A stretch of DNA of 64,000 bases from Tridacna crocea (GCA_943736015.1 OX031064.1:28953361-29017360), one strand, 5' to 3'; counted from the first letter of the stretch, positions 11,666 through 23,410 are shown. Numbers and translations: made by a program. The notes: generated by a model not told the origin, from the letters alone.

Positions 11666-11891
11666 CCACAACCGTGCAACAATAAAAGGGTGCAATAACT
11701 GCGTAATGATACAATAACCGCGTAATGATACAATAAATGGGGACTATTCACATCATCTGAAATAGAAACGCAATAAACCCACTGAAATAAAAGATTAAAT
11801 CATGTGTTATTGAATTCCTAACGACCCAAAATGCTTTTAAATTCATGCAGTTGACATTTAAATTATAGATCTGAAATTTCATTTTCCATTT

Positions 11892-12090
11892 AAACCCTTT
11901 TCCAAACGATCCAATTTTGTTGTTTTTTTCACGCCCAAGAGGAACGGATTTTTTTTCAATATTGCGGTTACCAACATTTCCTCCTTTTGTCCGAAATATT
12001 TTCAACCCTTTCAAGAACAAGAAAATCTTCTACCTTTTTAGCATTATTTAGTATTATCGTCTGCAGATGCTTTCAATAGAGATAGGCTTG
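11892..12090 (+). mobile_element. HpTTAA MITE, heavily decayed
   Basis: Recognised by CCCTTTTCCAAACGATCC, the remnant hairpin tip GCGGTTACCAACATTTCCTC and ATCGTCTGCAGATGCTTTCA. The hairpin no longer pairs well. Confidence 0.5.
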
Positions 12091-12110
12091 TCGAATTTCG
12101 TATCCTTTAG

Positions 12111-12309
12111 CAGAGCTCCAGCTCAGAGGGCGTGATGGTATGTATTCTAAATCTGTCATTTCTCTTCCAAACCCTATGTTGTGGGTACTCATTAGAATCG
12201 TCTAAATAAGACGATTCTAATGAGAACCCACAGCATAGTGTTTAGGGAAAAAATATTAATATTTTCAATTTTAGATAAAAATCACTCCCTCTATCGGGAG
12301 CACTGCTCT
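12111..12309. mobile_element. CAGAGCTCCAG hairpin MITE, copy 1
   Basis: Ends CAGAGCTCCAGCTCAGAGG and CCTCTATCGGGAGCACTGCTC are roughly inverted; the centre is a hairpin built on TGTGGGTACTCATTAGAATC and its inverse around AAATA. Confidence 0.7.
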
Positions 12310-12651
12310 AGTAATAGAGAGTTTATGTCCCCTGTAATAGTCGCAGACGTTTCATAAAAACGTAATTATTCTTTCTGCGCCAAAATTATATCTATTTTAA
12401 AGGGACTAAAACCTCATTTTTGCTGCATATAATGAGACATTTTGTGGTCCAAATTTAAAAAGGAAAAAGGAAGACGGTTAAGATCAAACAATAAAATGTT
12501 AGTTTTGCGCATTCTGATTTTTCTGCATTCCGCAAGAAGTATTTAATATGTCCCCATAGGCGCCGAGATGATTTCAGTTCAGATAAAGAATAGATAATGA
12601 TAAACATCAGAAAAGTTTAATTATGTGATAAAAATTGAAATGAAATTAACC

Positions 12652-12912
12652 ATGCTCATATGAAAAGGGAGTTTAACGTATCTTCAGAAATGTGTCAACC
12701 CAGGTAAGCCTGCGCTAACCGCGCAGGCTAACCTGGGTCGAAACATTTTTTCCATCGGTAAGTTTTCGGCATGTCCAAGGACCTTGCTACCTGATTATTT
12801 GATTGGTTGTTCGATAAAATGGATTCATGGATCTATCATTACGTGATGACTTGCTTGATATCATGCATCACGGGGATGCATCAAGTCTCCTTTTGCAAGA
12901 GTATAGCTGACA
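12652..12912. mobile_element. ATGAGCCATGCTC MITE, copy 1
   Basis: Runs from ATGCTCATATGAAAAGGGAG to CTCCTTTTGCAAGAGTATAG, with a hairpin CAGGTAAGCCTGCGCTAACC region at 12698-12745 and CACGGGGATGCATCAAG near the right end. Confidence 0.65.
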
Positions 12913-13250
12913 TGATAATCAATACGCTAATCGGTTATGTTAAAAGTAGAGCGTTCGCTTCACTATAGACAGGTTTACTAATTTACGTTACCGTCGTAGT
13001 CGTTGTCTGCGCATGTCACTTTTAGAATGCCATCTAGCGGGAGATAATGCCGTCGTAGTACGTAGAAAAAAAATATGTTCCAAAAAAATAAAATGTTTTC
13101 CTTGGTAACTAATTTCGTATACCCTTTGGGTAATGACCCTGGTCAGTCAATCGACAAACCTCAGGTGATACGTTGATCGAATCCCTCGGCTTGATCGGAA
13201 CTGACCGAAATAGACCGGTTTACTGTTCTAAAAAAATGTAATCCTCCGCT

Positions 13251-13375
13251 TAACCTTATCCTGCTGAATAACTAAATTGATTTTTTTTTTCAATTCGATA
13301 GTTAAAATTCAAATACTACTATTTCAAAGTTATATTTTAGGGAAAAACGTCTCTTTGTCTGACAGTGTATATGCA
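13251..13375. mobile_element. AGACTGCAC TTAA MITE, left part only
   Basis: TTAACCTTATCCTGCTGAAT, TCAATTCGATAGTTAAAA and ATTTCAAAGTTATATTTTAG match the left half of the copies at 26867 and 30028; the hairpin half is missing. Confidence 0.55.
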
Positions 13376-13601
13376 GAACACCAATACTTTACTTCTGACT
13401 ACCACTAGGCCTTCAAGAGAAATATACAAGAATACGAAAGCATCGACCCTAAGTGACTTAGAGAACACAGTATCCCCAAAATTCGATCTCTACCCCTCTT
13501 TCCCCCCCCCCCCTCCAAAAAAACTAGTATTTAAACTGGAGCTAATTGTCCATACCAAGTTTTAAATTCTGTTTGAATTCTGGCTCAAGAGAAGAGTGTT
13601 T

Positions 13602-13824
13602 TTAACTCTTTACCAAAGGACAAAATTGTAGACTTATCTAAATTTAAAGCATTTGCAGACGAAAAAATAAACGCGACGTGAAGATTGACTTTAGAAGAGT
13701 AGATGACATTGTGGATAAAGGAGAAAATTCTGGGTACCAGCATTTTCTCCTTTACCGACAATGTTTTTAGAAGGCTTCTTCAACTGGCTCGTAAAAATCA
13801 GGGATTGTTTAGTATAGGGCTAAA
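13602..13824 (-). mobile_element. HpTTAA hairpin MITE (type A)
   Basis: Starts TTAACTCTTTACCAAAGGAC; right end AGTATAGGGCTAAA is worn. The hairpin has several mismatches (GTGGATAAAGG against CCTTTACCGAC). Confidence 0.7.
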
Positions 13825-13924
13825 CGTTTTAGCAAATTTTAGCAGTTGCGGCCATATAGGTCGCGTGACCTTAATGATTTGAACACCCTGTATCCTTGAC
13901 AAAAGCAGTTTGTAAATAAATTTC

Positions 13925-14293
13925 TCATTTCATTAAATTTCGTAGATGTATTTTCTGAAAAAGTCGTTTGTGTAAACGTGAACCAACAGACGGACGGACC
14001 ATGGACGAAAAGGGATCACAATAGCTCGCATCGTGCACTTTTGTACTCAAGTGAGCTAAAACTGGTCGACTGCGAGATAGGAAAAAAAAACCGATCGTAG
14101 GAAATGAGTCCATCATTTCTCGCCCTCTGTCTGCTACAACGTTTTCCAAGAACTCATGTGAATGATACGGTGTAATCTGAATAGGATAACCAAAAAACGC
14201 ATTCCAAAGCATGCAAAATGCATTCTTCACACGTAATTCATGCACATCTGCAGAATTGTACAAATTGATGTAATAGCTTTCCCAGGCTAACAT
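13925..14293 (-). other. 122-codon open frame, function unknown
   Basis: The longest unexplained open frame of the window. It begins MLAWESYYINLYNSADVHEL and contains LWNAFFGYPIQITPYHSHEF; the last third overlaps a GACGGACGGACC repeat-like tract. I see no domain, signal peptide or membrane segment, and no flanking exon to join. It could be an exon, a decayed element or chance. Confidence 0.2.
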
Positions 14294-14394
14294 TTAAGAT
14301 ATGACGATATCATTTGACAGAAAGAGTAGGTTTTAATCATTTTTGTCGGGCAAAAAGATCGCATACGGTGTCACACCAGTACATGTTTCGTAAA

Positions 14395-14590
14395 AAGGAA
14401 CAAGATTTCCCAACCGGCGCCATAAGCTCTGGCGGCACAGCATGGGACTTGTGAACGCCAAATCTCTGGCCACTCGAGGATATGAGTCGAACCCCACGGC
14501 TGCCCACCTGAAATTACTATTAGTCTTTCAGATGAGACGTTAAGCCGAGGTCCCGTGCGATGGCACCATCAATGAGCACTTTACAAAACC
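14395..14590 (+). mobile_element. SINE-like element with GATGAGACGTTAAGCCG tail
   Basis: Contains GAGTCGAACCCCACGGCTGC (box B-like) and TCTTTCAGATGAGACGTTAA. The same series occurs inverted at 22893-23130, which shows a dispersed family. Confidence 0.55.
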
Positions 14591-15916
14591 AGATATAACT
14601 AAGGATGTGCTTCGTCTTGTATTCTTCACTGTAGATGTTGGATGTAGTTAAGGAATCAGTCAAGTTGTGACGAGAGACAGCTCCCTCTGTAAAACTACTA
14701 TGCGAAGAAACACTGACTGATCGTTGACCATGTTTATGTCGTTACTGGCTCCAGACAGTTTCCTACGACTTGCACAATTGCCATCCAGTTTCTACAAGCA
14801 TCATAAAATCAACAGTATAGTTACGTACTTGTGAAACCTTTTTTATCTTTTCCGAAGAAACATTGTAGCAGGAGTGCCTGATAACACTTTTGAAGAGGCC
14901 TAATTTCCCATTACTAAGACGCGATTTTTCTCCATTAGATTCGTTTTTTTTTTCAGAAACCGTTTTTCTCTGGGTCTTTAAACACGGGGTTGTGTGTTGA
15001 TTTATGCAAACTTCGGTGTTAGTTTTATATCATCAAACGATTTATGACTGATTTAAATGTTGAACATATACTGCACAGCATAACATTCTGCACATATTTT
15101 GGGGTAATAAGTATCCGGTATAAAGTGATTAACGAGCCGTTAAATTTTTATGTTGTTTTTATTAAAACTATCAGTAAAGTCATTTTTCTTCAAATAATGA
15201 TATCTGCACGGGGCATGAGAAGGTGCTGTAACATTTTCAACCATTCTTGCCCAATTTATAATAGTCACTTTATCATCATGTTAACATCGAGTCTAGATAT
15301 CTTTTGACCCTTGTTTTTAAATCACAAAACGTGCACGTAGACCAAACTGCATCGCCACGAGATGTACAGTATGGCAGGTTTTAAGTGCCTATATGCCTCC
15401 TCATATCTAACCGCTGTGACATTATTTTCGCCTTCAATAGGTCTCGAACCTGCGACTCATATACATATACAAACTCGAGCTGATACCCGTTACATACTCG
15501 CAATGATCGATCACTTGCATCAATAGCGGGTAACTGTCTACTACGGCCAGATCTGATGTATAAAAGACATTCCGATTGGCTAATCAAGTTAATCTAGCAT
15601 ATCCAATGAAAACAATTGTCACAATAGCCTATATAAGTGAATATATCTACGTACATGATTTTACGGTTTAGGGCCAGCTTAGGCTGCTTTGCTTCATGGC
15701 AAAACAGATGTAAACGAAGGAGGTTTGAGTCTCCCTCCTTTCTTCATGCCCCAAATGAATATAAATGATAATTTAGGAATGGAAAAGAAAAAAATCTGCG
15801 CTTAGTTTATGGTGCACGCCTTTGTACTGCAGCCAAAAACACAGAAGTCTTCCAAATGACGTGTGTCAGTTGAGCACTGACATGTTTACGACTGTAACTC
15901 ATTATCCTGGATTCTT
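14591..15916. other. stretch without recognised gene
   Basis: AT-rich, with T runs. Frames at 15044-15307 and 15381-15587 are unsupported. 15430-15560 has a GGTCTCGAACCTGCGACTC segment that is box B-like on the minus strand, possibly SINE debris. Confidence 0.4.
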
Positions 15917-16149
15917 TTAACTCTTTACCAAACGACAATGTCTTAGGCTTGTCCAAATTGAAAGCATTAATTTTGCAGATGACAAAATAAAAGTGACTGA
16001 AAATTTGAAATTTGTTTTGTGAAGGGTAGAAAACATTGTGGGAATAGGAGAAAATGCTGGTTACCGGCATTTTATCTTTTCCCACAATGTTTTCTACAGG
16101 CTTCTTTCTCCGGGTCGTCAACAGTAGGGATTGTGTGGTAATGGGTTAA
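15917..16149 (-). mobile_element. HpTTAA hairpin MITE (type A)
   Basis: Intact TTAA at both ends (TTAACTCTTTACCAAACG ... GTGTGGTAATGGGTTAA). The tip reads GCTGGTTACCGGCATTTTAT, so one arm carries changes. Confidence 0.85.
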
Positions 16150-16292
16150 ATAAAAGATCACTTCCAGTCATTTTTTTCTGCTTCACAACAGACAACTTAA
16201 AAAAATACATTATTGACAAAAGGAACAATTTATCCCCATGCAAAAAAAGAAGCTTTTTTAAGTGTATTTACCTTTTATTTTAGATTGTTTTC

Positions 16293-16465
16293 CAGAGCTC
16301 CAGAAAGAGGGAGTAATTTGGTTTGAAAATATTGATAATTTTCCACTAAATTCTATGTTATGGGTACTCATTCGAATTGCCTCATTGAGACGATTCTAAT
16401 GACTAACCAAAACATGGGGTTTGGAAAAGAAACAATAGATTTACTCTCTCTTATCAGGAACTCTG
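16293..16465. mobile_element. CAGAGCTCCAG hairpin MITE, copy 2
   Basis: CAGAGCTCCAGAAAGAGGGA at left, CTCTCTTATCAGGAACTCTG at right, with a decayed GGGTACTCATTCGAATTGCC hairpin between them. Confidence 0.7.
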
Positions 16466-16637
16466 TTTTCTCATATTTCGGAATAATGTTTACAAAATTG
16501 ACTGCTTCAAATTCCTTTATCTCTTGGTGTGCGCAAAAAAAGGTGAAACTAATACATAATAGTTGGTAGTTATCCCAGATATCGTAACTTCATACTGTTT
16601 CGTTGGAATACAGTGGTTCCGCGTGACTCGGTATAAA

Positions 16638-16868
16638 TTAAATCTTTACCAAAAGACAAAATTTATGACTGGTCCAAATTGAAAGCACTCGCAGACGACA
16701 AAATAAACATAACTCAAAAACTGAAATTCATTGCCAGCAGGGTAGAAAACATTCTGGGAAAAGGAGAGAATGCTGGTAGCAGCTTTTCTTCCTTTACCCA
16801 TGATATTTTCAGAAGGCTCCTATCTCTGGGCCGTAAATCCAAGAATTAATTGTTTGGTAAAGGGTTAA
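16638..16868 (-). mobile_element. HpTTAA hairpin MITE (type A)
   Basis: TTAAATCTTTACCAAAAGAC to TTTGGTAAAGGGTTAA. The hairpin has lost some bases at the tip (GCTGGTAGCAGC). Confidence 0.8.
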
Positions 16869-17077
16869 GATATAGGATTCTCCATCTGGAAGCTCCGAGT
16901 GTAAATCTCACTTGATACATCTGAGCTCTGGCAAAAGGGGGCTTAAAGCCCCTCGATGGGGTATAATTAAAAGTGTAACCCAATAACCACAATGCATGTT
17001 CTACACTTTACTAATACATGTAGCACTTCAAATGAGCAACAGTTTTCGAAGGGAGCAGCTCAATTTATCAATATATT

Positions 17078-17337
17078 TGTGACCCATCTAGCAAAAAGGG
17101 ACCTTCTCTGAACTGCTTAAAGTGTTTATTCTGGTCAGACGGCGCGAATTGCGCAGGCTGACCAGGTTGACACTTTTCGCTTTAATGACATTTTCTGTAT
17201 GAAAAGTGGTCATTGTACCTTGTTCTACAATCGTTTTTGAATTATCAACTTCAACTGACATGCACTATCGTTGATCTGTTTTGATCTAATTGACGCACAG
17301 AATTGTTAGATGTTCCCTTTTTGCGTGATGGGTCACA
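17078..17337. mobile_element. GACCCATCAC MITE, copy 2
   Basis: TGTGACCCATCTAGCAAAAA at left and TTTTTGCGTGATGGGTCACA at right, clearly inverted. Inverted in order relative to copy 1, with the GC-rich palindrome near its left end. Confidence 0.8.
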
Positions 17338-19094
17338 ATTTTATTAATCAATCAATAATGTATTTATTTAAGGTACGTAGTAACACATTCACACAGCATA
17401 GACCGCACAGTCTGATCTTAGACTTACACCATCCGCTATTTTGCAAGAGGAAATGTTGTTTGAAATTGTGGCATTGTTTTGACAGACTGAAGATCATCTT
17501 TAAAAATATTATACATCTATCATTTTGGTGGTATAGGCATCGATTGAACTCTGGCCAGATGTAGCCAAACACCTGTTTCTGATACTTTCATATTTAAACC
17601 TATATTCTTCTCTGACGCTAAAAGGGTCAAAGACATCCAAGGTCGTTGCACAGGATATTTCTTATGATATTGGTGACTTATAACTCGAACTTCTACCAAG
17701 TGTTTCATAAAACACCATAAATATAAAGGCTATATAGAAGATAAGAGAATCCTCGAAATTTTCAGGGAGCTTTATTCCATAAATTCTGTACGTAATTGTC
17801 CCAATGCCCATTTTTGTATGTTGCAGGCCACTTATAATTCATCTATCCATTGATTGTATTTCTTTACCTGTGCTTTATCTAATATCATCGGATATCCTCC
17901 TTAATTTTAGGTCAGAATGTCTACTATTGAGAATGAACGGATAGTGCCTGAAGAATCCGGGTCACGGTCTCCGGATGTCTGTGTATTTTCTTTTGCGCAG
18001 TACCTGTCGGATGATGATTTATTCCTGATCATTTTGCCAAAATAGACTATTTTATTTTGGCCTTATCATGTTGTGTGTGAATAAAGGTGCATATGCAGAC
18101 AGCGTGCAACAAGGTTAGACTGGACAAAACGAGCTCTGTACTTTGATCTGAAATTTCTATGAAAATATCTGCACAAACATTCTTTAATTTGCCATATTCA
18201 GAACGTCATTACATGGGTCTGACACTGTTTCCTGAGCATCCGAATGACTACAATAATTCAACTAAGTTATGGACGTTCTATTATAACTCATAAAAATGCA
18301 TTTTCTTTTTAAATCAGATCTAGTTGCATTTTATACCCTTCGACACCTACGAGTATTCGGTTACTGGGTATCTAAATATTAATCTCGTTGTATTTCTAAG
18401 CCAAAGACTTGACATCTTATTGGCTATAACAGAACCTCTCAGACAATCAAATGGCTGATACTGAATGATCAGATTTAACCAAAAGGCTGTTGAACGACTC
18501 AATGCACTTTTGCGGACAGTGTAGGTGTAGATAAGACTGCACAGAATGTGCTCTCTGATCTTGAAGCTACACTGTCCGATATTCATGAAGATTTCTTATG
18601 CAAATACTTGTTGCAATGGCGATAATTTGGATTTTCCATCCTCTGAAAAAACTTCTGTCGACTTGTTTATCAGTGTCAGGACTAGAATTCATTTTCGATT
18701 GCTTGATTAACACAACTCGAGAAATAATTGGTGCGCTCTATTGACGAGTTTCTGGTTTTCCCCAACAGTGATAAAACGGATCGTGAAAACAAACAAGAAC
18801 AACTAACGTTATCTGGCAGCTGTTTAGATCAGTGTTACTGGTTGGTTAGATTACAACAATGTGATTAGTTAGTTGTAATTGCCGTGCCACAAACACGTTC
18901 GTATGTTGTCCGAGGACACTCGATATATGGGTCGTATGTTTACAAACAGAAGAGATTTTCAGATACAGTACCTAGTACCTGGTTGTTGTAAAAAAAAATA
19001 TACCTGTTTCATGAACAGAGTACTGACATCTGACATCATTATTTGTGTTGTAATAGACTGCTTTTCAAAATTGTGCCAGTGGAAAGGATCTCTT
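17338..19094. other. stretch without a supported gene
   Basis: Contains the tail of a TTGCAACA MITE (17798-17835), an AGATCAGACTGCAC hairpin remnant (about 18520-18580) and one short frame described separately. The rest is AT-rich and unassigned. Confidence 0.4.
17917..18045 (+). other. 42-codon open frame after an acceptor-like site
   Basis: Reads MSTIENERIVPEESGSRSPD then an acidic stretch ending ILPK. TTAATTTTAG six bases upstream looks like a splice acceptor. It is not long enough for a chance test, has no known motif and no partner exon was found. Confidence 0.12.
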
Positions 19095-19323
19095 TTAACC
19101 TTTTACCACACGACAAGATTTTAGAACTGTCTGAATTAAAAACATTTGCTGATGTCAGTTTCAATGTGGTTCATATGAAATGATTTTTCCTTGAAAGAGA
19201 AGAAAACATTTTGGGAAAAGGAGAAAATGCTGTTTACCAGCATTTTCTCCTGTTCCCACATTATTTTCAAAAGCCCTCTCTTTCAGGAGCGTTAAAAGTC
19301 ATCATTGTGTGGTAAAGGGTTAA
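19095..19323 (-). mobile_element. HpTTAA hairpin MITE (type A)
   Basis: TTAACCTTTTACCACACGAC to GTGTGGTAAAGGGTTAA, with intact ends. The arm reads GATGTCAGTTTCAATGTGGT beside the left end, a sub-variant shared with the copy at 33029. Confidence 0.85.
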
Positions 19324-19544
19324 CATGCAAGATTCCTGTCGCCTCTATGTTTTCAATAAACGTAACTCAAGTCAATTACCCTTACTTTACAATGATGTCA
19401 GTGGTTAGCTTTATTTCGTTATTTGTATATTTGTTGGTTTTTGCGGATTTAAAGTATTTCTGCCATCTTATAGTGACATTTCATTTTTTCGAATAATGGA
19501 TGAGTTTTACGGGAACACTGCTGTGCAAAGTCTATGAGACCAGT

Positions 19545-19612
19545 CCGGCCAGTTTAGTTCAAACCCGGAGCCTTTGGATTACAACCTCAAAGCCTAAACC
19601 ACTGGACTAAAA
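19545..19612 (-). mobile_element. tRNA-like SINE head fragment
   Basis: On the minus strand TAGTCCAGTGGTTTAGGCTT and CTCCGGGTTTGAACTAA sit at box A/box B spacing. Stems do not close as in a working tRNA. Confidence 0.45.
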
Positions 19613-20217
19613 ATTACCCTAGAATGTTTTTGAAAAAGTTGCTTTTGATAGAGTTGCACGAGAATCAGAATTATACGCCTTGTCTTAAACAGCAACACAG
19701 CAGAGATACAATAACTTGTTCAAGAAAGATTACTTAAGTATTCAAAATAGTTGACATCCTCTGAAATGGATCTGTTCAGAATGCGGGAGATAACAGTGCT
19801 TTCAGCTCTTTGAAAAAGTCGCTAGGTGACGGGTCATATATATTCTTTATTTGAATCTTCATTCAAGTCGTTTGTTCATATTTTATACGAATGCATTTAA
19901 TATCCTCTCTTGCAATTTGTTTAAGGAGGTAAACGTCAAACGTAATTGAGATGATATCTAAAATTTATGTAGAAAGCCCAAACAAAAATATTTCAATGTC
20001 ATAAAAATCAAAGTCAGCGAACCAAATAATTTGTCAATGCGTTAATTTTTCTTTTTCTCATTACAATGTACAAGTAGTATGTAATATAACATATTTCTTC
20101 GGAATAAATCCTCAATTTATCACTTTAATCGTGAGGTTATCATAAAGATTGTTTGACAGATTGAAAAAGGGAGCGGGGTTATGTTCAAAATTAACTTGAA
20201 TGAGATTGCAAAAAAGA

Positions 20218-20371
20218 ACTAGAGCTGTCACTGAATGTGACTTAATACTCCCGCCAGCGCTTTGACAGAAACAGGCAATTATTTGTACACAGACAGACAC
20301 AAGGACGGACAAACGGACAGACAGGCTGATTCCAGTATACCCACGAAAACATTCGCTTTGCGGAGGTATAA
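20218..20371. mobile_element. TATACCCCCG foldback element
   Basis: CTAGAGCTGTCACTGAATGT, TTAATACTCCCGCCAGCG and GCGGAGGTATAA frame a GACGGACAAACGGACAG tract and AGGCTGATTCCAGTATACCC. The ends CTCCCGC / GCGGAG are complementary. Copies at 36100 and 49881 agree throughout. Confidence 0.7.
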
Positions 20372-20561
20372 ATAAATACATTAGTACCCTCAGTATACAA
20401 CTATTCTGAATGTTCCAGCGCTGTAGGCGAACACACTGAAACAGAGACCTGTCTGACTTCCCTCAGATTGTTCAATAGAGGTCCAGTTTATATTTGGAGC
20501 TGAAAAACTCCGAACACCGCTGAACACTACAGTACCTTTAGCCCTTTGAAAATGTCTTCCA

Positions 20562-20792
20562 TTAACCCATTACCACACAATCCCTACTTTTGACGCCCCT
20601 GAGAAAGAAGCCTTTTGAAAACACTGTGGGAAAAGGAGAAAATGCTGGTAACCAGCATTTTCTCCTTTTCCCACAGTGTTTTCTACCCTTCCCAGAACAA
20701 ATTTCAATTTTTCAGTCACCTTTTTTTTGTCGTCTGCAAATGCTTTCAATATTTGGACCAGTCTAAAATTTTGTCGTGTGGTAAAGAGTTAA
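20562..20792 (+). mobile_element. HpTTAA hairpin MITE (type A), near-intact
   Basis: TTAACCCATTACCACACAAT to GTGTGGTAAAGAGTTAA. The hairpin arms (about 33 bases each, one-base spacer) match completely, suggesting a young copy. Confidence 0.9.
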
Positions 20793-20928
20793 ATAAACGA
20801 TTGAGACCTAGCTTTTGTCTTTAACAACATTAAAGTTTAGTGCAAGACTGTTTGACATGTGAAGTTTACCAGCAGATTCCTCCTTTCCAATCTTGTTTGG
20901 AACTTATTCAGAAACAGTTCCCGTCATT

Positions 20929-21134
20929 TTAACCCTTTATCAAACAATTCCTGTTTTTTACGACTCCCGAGATAGAACCTTTGGAAAACATTATGGGAAA
21001 AATGGGAAAAGGAGAAAATGCTGGTAACCAGCATTTTCTTCTTTTCCCTCTATGTTTTCTTCCCGTCGTTCTTTGAAGTCTGAATTTGACCTACTGTGTC
21101 CGCAAATAATTGCGCTTAGCAGCCTAAAGATTAA
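20929..21134 (+). mobile_element. HpTTAA hairpin MITE (type A), first of a pair
   Basis: TTAACCCTTTATCAAACAAT at left. One arm contains a short tandem duplication (GGGAAAAATGGGAAAAGG). The right end is diverged; the closing TTAA at 21131 is shared with the next copy. Confidence 0.75.
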
Positions 21135-21371
21135 CCCATTATCACACAATCCGTATTTCTGACGACCCTGAGAAAACTCTTGAGAAGCTTTTAGAAAACA
21201 TTGTGGAAAAAAGAGAAAATGCTGTTAACCAGCATTTTCTCCTGTTCCCACAATGTTTTCTACCTTTCACAAAGCATATTTCAAATTTTCAGTCGCGTTT
21301 ATTTTGTCGTCTGCATATGCTTTCGATTCGGACAAACCTAAAATTGTGCCGTTTGGTATATAATGAGTTAA
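21131..21371 (+). mobile_element. HpTTAA hairpin MITE (type A), second of a pair
   Basis: TTAACCCATTATCACACAAT to TTTGGTATATAATGAGTTAA. Somewhat longer than average through a small insertion near GAGAAAACTCTTGAGAAGC. Confidence 0.8.
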
Positions 21372-21473
21372 TATACCGGTATAACATAGAAAGAGTTGTT
21401 AACCTGTAATGATTGATGGTCTAATATCAGAAAACATAGATATTATGATACTTATACAAATCAGACAAGCATT

Positions 21474-21554
21474 ACGTCGGTTTGCTTCGAAAACCTCGTA
21501 ACTACATCCGCGTTACAAGCTGTAGTTACAAGGTTTCTGAAGTAAACCAACGAT
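21474..21554. repeat. GTTTACTTC long palindrome, copy 1
   Basis: CGTCGGTTTGCTTCGAAAAC ... GTAACTACATCCGCGTTACA ... GTAGTTACAAGGTTTCTGAA: an inverted repeat of ~35-base arms with several mismatches; a cleaner copy lies at 33971. Confidence 0.75.
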
Positions 21555-21692
21555 CATTTGATTTTTTTTCTTTTGAGGTCATCGCTCCATACAACAACAG
21601 ATGGTAATTTCATCTTAATTATTTGGGCCATGACTTATTTTTTCTTAACAACATATAAAATTGATGAGCCACTAATTTTTATAACACTAATA

Positions 21693-21757
21693 TTGATGAT
21701 GATAATAATAATAATAATAATGATAAAAATATCTATCTATCTATCTATCTATCTATC
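21693..21757. repeat. (ATA)n and (ATCT)n microsatellites
   Basis: ATAATAATAATAATAATAAT followed by six ATCT units. Confidence 0.95.
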
Positions 21758-21990
21758 CTTATATTTAGATAACGTAAGTAAGGTTCATATAGAGTCTGAA
21801 GAAATGAATGAAAGGAATCACTTTCGTTCCAGACCGTTTTATTCTTAGAACTCAAACTCTTTGCCTTGGTACATTTAATAATAGATCATTGTGGCTTTTA
21901 TGTATTTGTCTTCCTGTGTTACTTTTGTACCCTTACACTGCAAAATAATATGTGATGAAAATGTTTATTCAGAAAAAAAAAACAGCAGCT

Positions 21991-22189
21991 GGATCTGTAT
22001 TCACCAACCGTTCTTAAGAACATTCTTCGCCTTGTTCTGCAAGATTTTCTAACTGTGAAAGTAACAGAATTTCTGACTGGCTAAACCAAATGGTTTAGCC
22101 AATCAGAAGTTCTGTTACTTTCACACTGACAAAATTCTTAGGAGTAAGACTAAGAATGTTCTAAAGAATGGTCAGTGAATACGGACCCA
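21991..22189. mobile_element. TCCGTATTCACCA hairpin MITE, copy 1
   Basis: GGATCTGTATTCACCAACCG at left and GTCAGTGAATACGGACCC at right. The centre is a hairpin: AAAGTAACAGAATTTCTGAC, GGCTAAACCA / TGGTTTAGCC, and the inverse arm. Confidence 0.75.
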
Positions 22190-22246
22190 GCGGAGGTGAT
22201 GCAATTAGAAGATTGTTTTGGTTAAAATGTCCGTAAGCAAATAGAA

Positions 22247-22311
22247 CAGTGTGGATCCAAGATCAGACTGCAACATCTGCCCGTCTGATCTTGATCTACA
22301 CTGTCCGCAAG
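22247..22311. repeat. AGATCAGACTGCAC hairpin fragment
   Basis: GTGGATCCAAGATCAGACTG ... CGTCTGATCTTGATCTACAC, the core of the second TTAA family, without its ends. Confidence 0.65.
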
Positions 22312-22582
22312 GCAGGCGGTAGCGTACAGGAATCAAGAGTGGGGGTTTTCTGGTTCGATCCCTGGCTCTGCCAATTTCTATCCGAGGACTGATGATAGTC
22401 ATTGCGACAGGATTCGTTTCCCTCTCACCATGCACTGCATCCAGGAAAGCAGCCAGTGGCTTAGAAAGAATATTGTGCGGAGTACTGGTAAAAAAAACTC
22501 CAGGAAAGCATGGATAGGTGCATTGGCTGAAATAATGTTGAATACAACGTTTTACACCACACAATCAATCAATCAATCATTC
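22312..22582 (+). mobile_element. tRNA-derived SINE with (AATC)n tail
   Basis: Head GGCGGTAGCGTACAGG and GGTTCGATCCCTGG match tRNA boxes A and B. The body GAAAGCAGCCAGTGGCTTAG recurs at 30240-30340. It ends in AATCAATCAATCAATC. The 119-codon minus frame across it is incidental. Confidence 0.65.
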
Positions 22583-22892
22583 TGCTCGCAAAGCACTATA
22601 TATTGGCCATAGTATGTTTGGTTGTTGGCATCATAATCGTTTGATAATCTGATTAAGAACTAGGACGGGAACCAGTGCCAGGAAATAATTTCAAAGGGAA
22701 GTTTCTGTAATAATTACGTCACGTAGACCTACGTGCGCCTGCTGATTAGATAATCAAAGTAATGAAAGGGTGTTTTTTTTTTTATCTATTTTATAGTCGT
22801 ATTTAAATATCTGACCCGTGAATTTTTAACTACGTCCCAGCTACAATATTGTTCGATCTATTCAGAGCCACCGATCATAAGCTTTTAGTAAT

Positions 22893-23130
22893 GTTACAGG
22901 GGAAAGTGCACGATATACGGCGAAACCCATCTTAAATAACGCCAGGTTCTTTAACGTCTTTGGTGTATATACATGTAGAACCGCTACATGCGAACTCGGT
23001 TCTACGTCTCATCCGAAAGGCAATTAGTAATTGTAGATGAACCGCCGTAGGTATCGAACTCATACCATCAAGTGGCTGGTCATTTGGGCTGGTATTGGCG
23101 GCCTATCCAGGCTGGACATGAGGGGACTAT
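22893..23130 (-). mobile_element. SINE-like element with GATGAGACGT tail, inverted
   Basis: TACGTCTCATCCGAAAGGCA and GTAGGTATCGAACTCAT are the inverse of the series at 14395-14590. TTCTTTAACGTCTTTGGTGT is shared with 26595-26620. Confidence 0.55.
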
Positions 23131-23191
23131 CGCGGCGCACGGTTTTAAGTATACGATAACAACGCAAAAGGCTTGGTTTATGGAGTTTGTG

Positions 23192-23410
23192 TTAACCCTT
23201 TATCGCACATTGACGACTTTTAACGACTTTGAGGAAGAAGCCTTTTTAAAACATTGTGGGAAAAGGAGAAAATGCTGGTAACCAGCATTTTCTCCTTTTC
23301 CCACAATGTTTTCTATCCTTCTAAAGGCAAGTTTCAACCTCTGAGTCACGATTATTTTGCTGTTTCAATTTGGTCAAGCCTAAAGTTTTGTCGTTTGGTA
23401 AAGGGTTTAA
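23192..23410 (+). mobile_element. HpTTAA hairpin MITE (type A)
   Basis: TTAACCCTTTATCGCACATT to TTTGGTAAAGGGTTTAA; hairpin arms are perfect; a short loss lies in the right half. Confidence 0.85.

Noticed and set aside
20615-20824. Recurring peptides of the type [14 protein letters not shown] and [16 protein letters not shown], looking like a protein family
   Set aside because: They are translations of the HpTTAA hairpin in different frames and strands; no start, stop or splice feature is conserved.
22312-22400. tRNA gene at the box A/box B-like sequence
   Set aside because: Stems do not fold into a tRNA and the sequence continues into a SINE body with an AATC tail.
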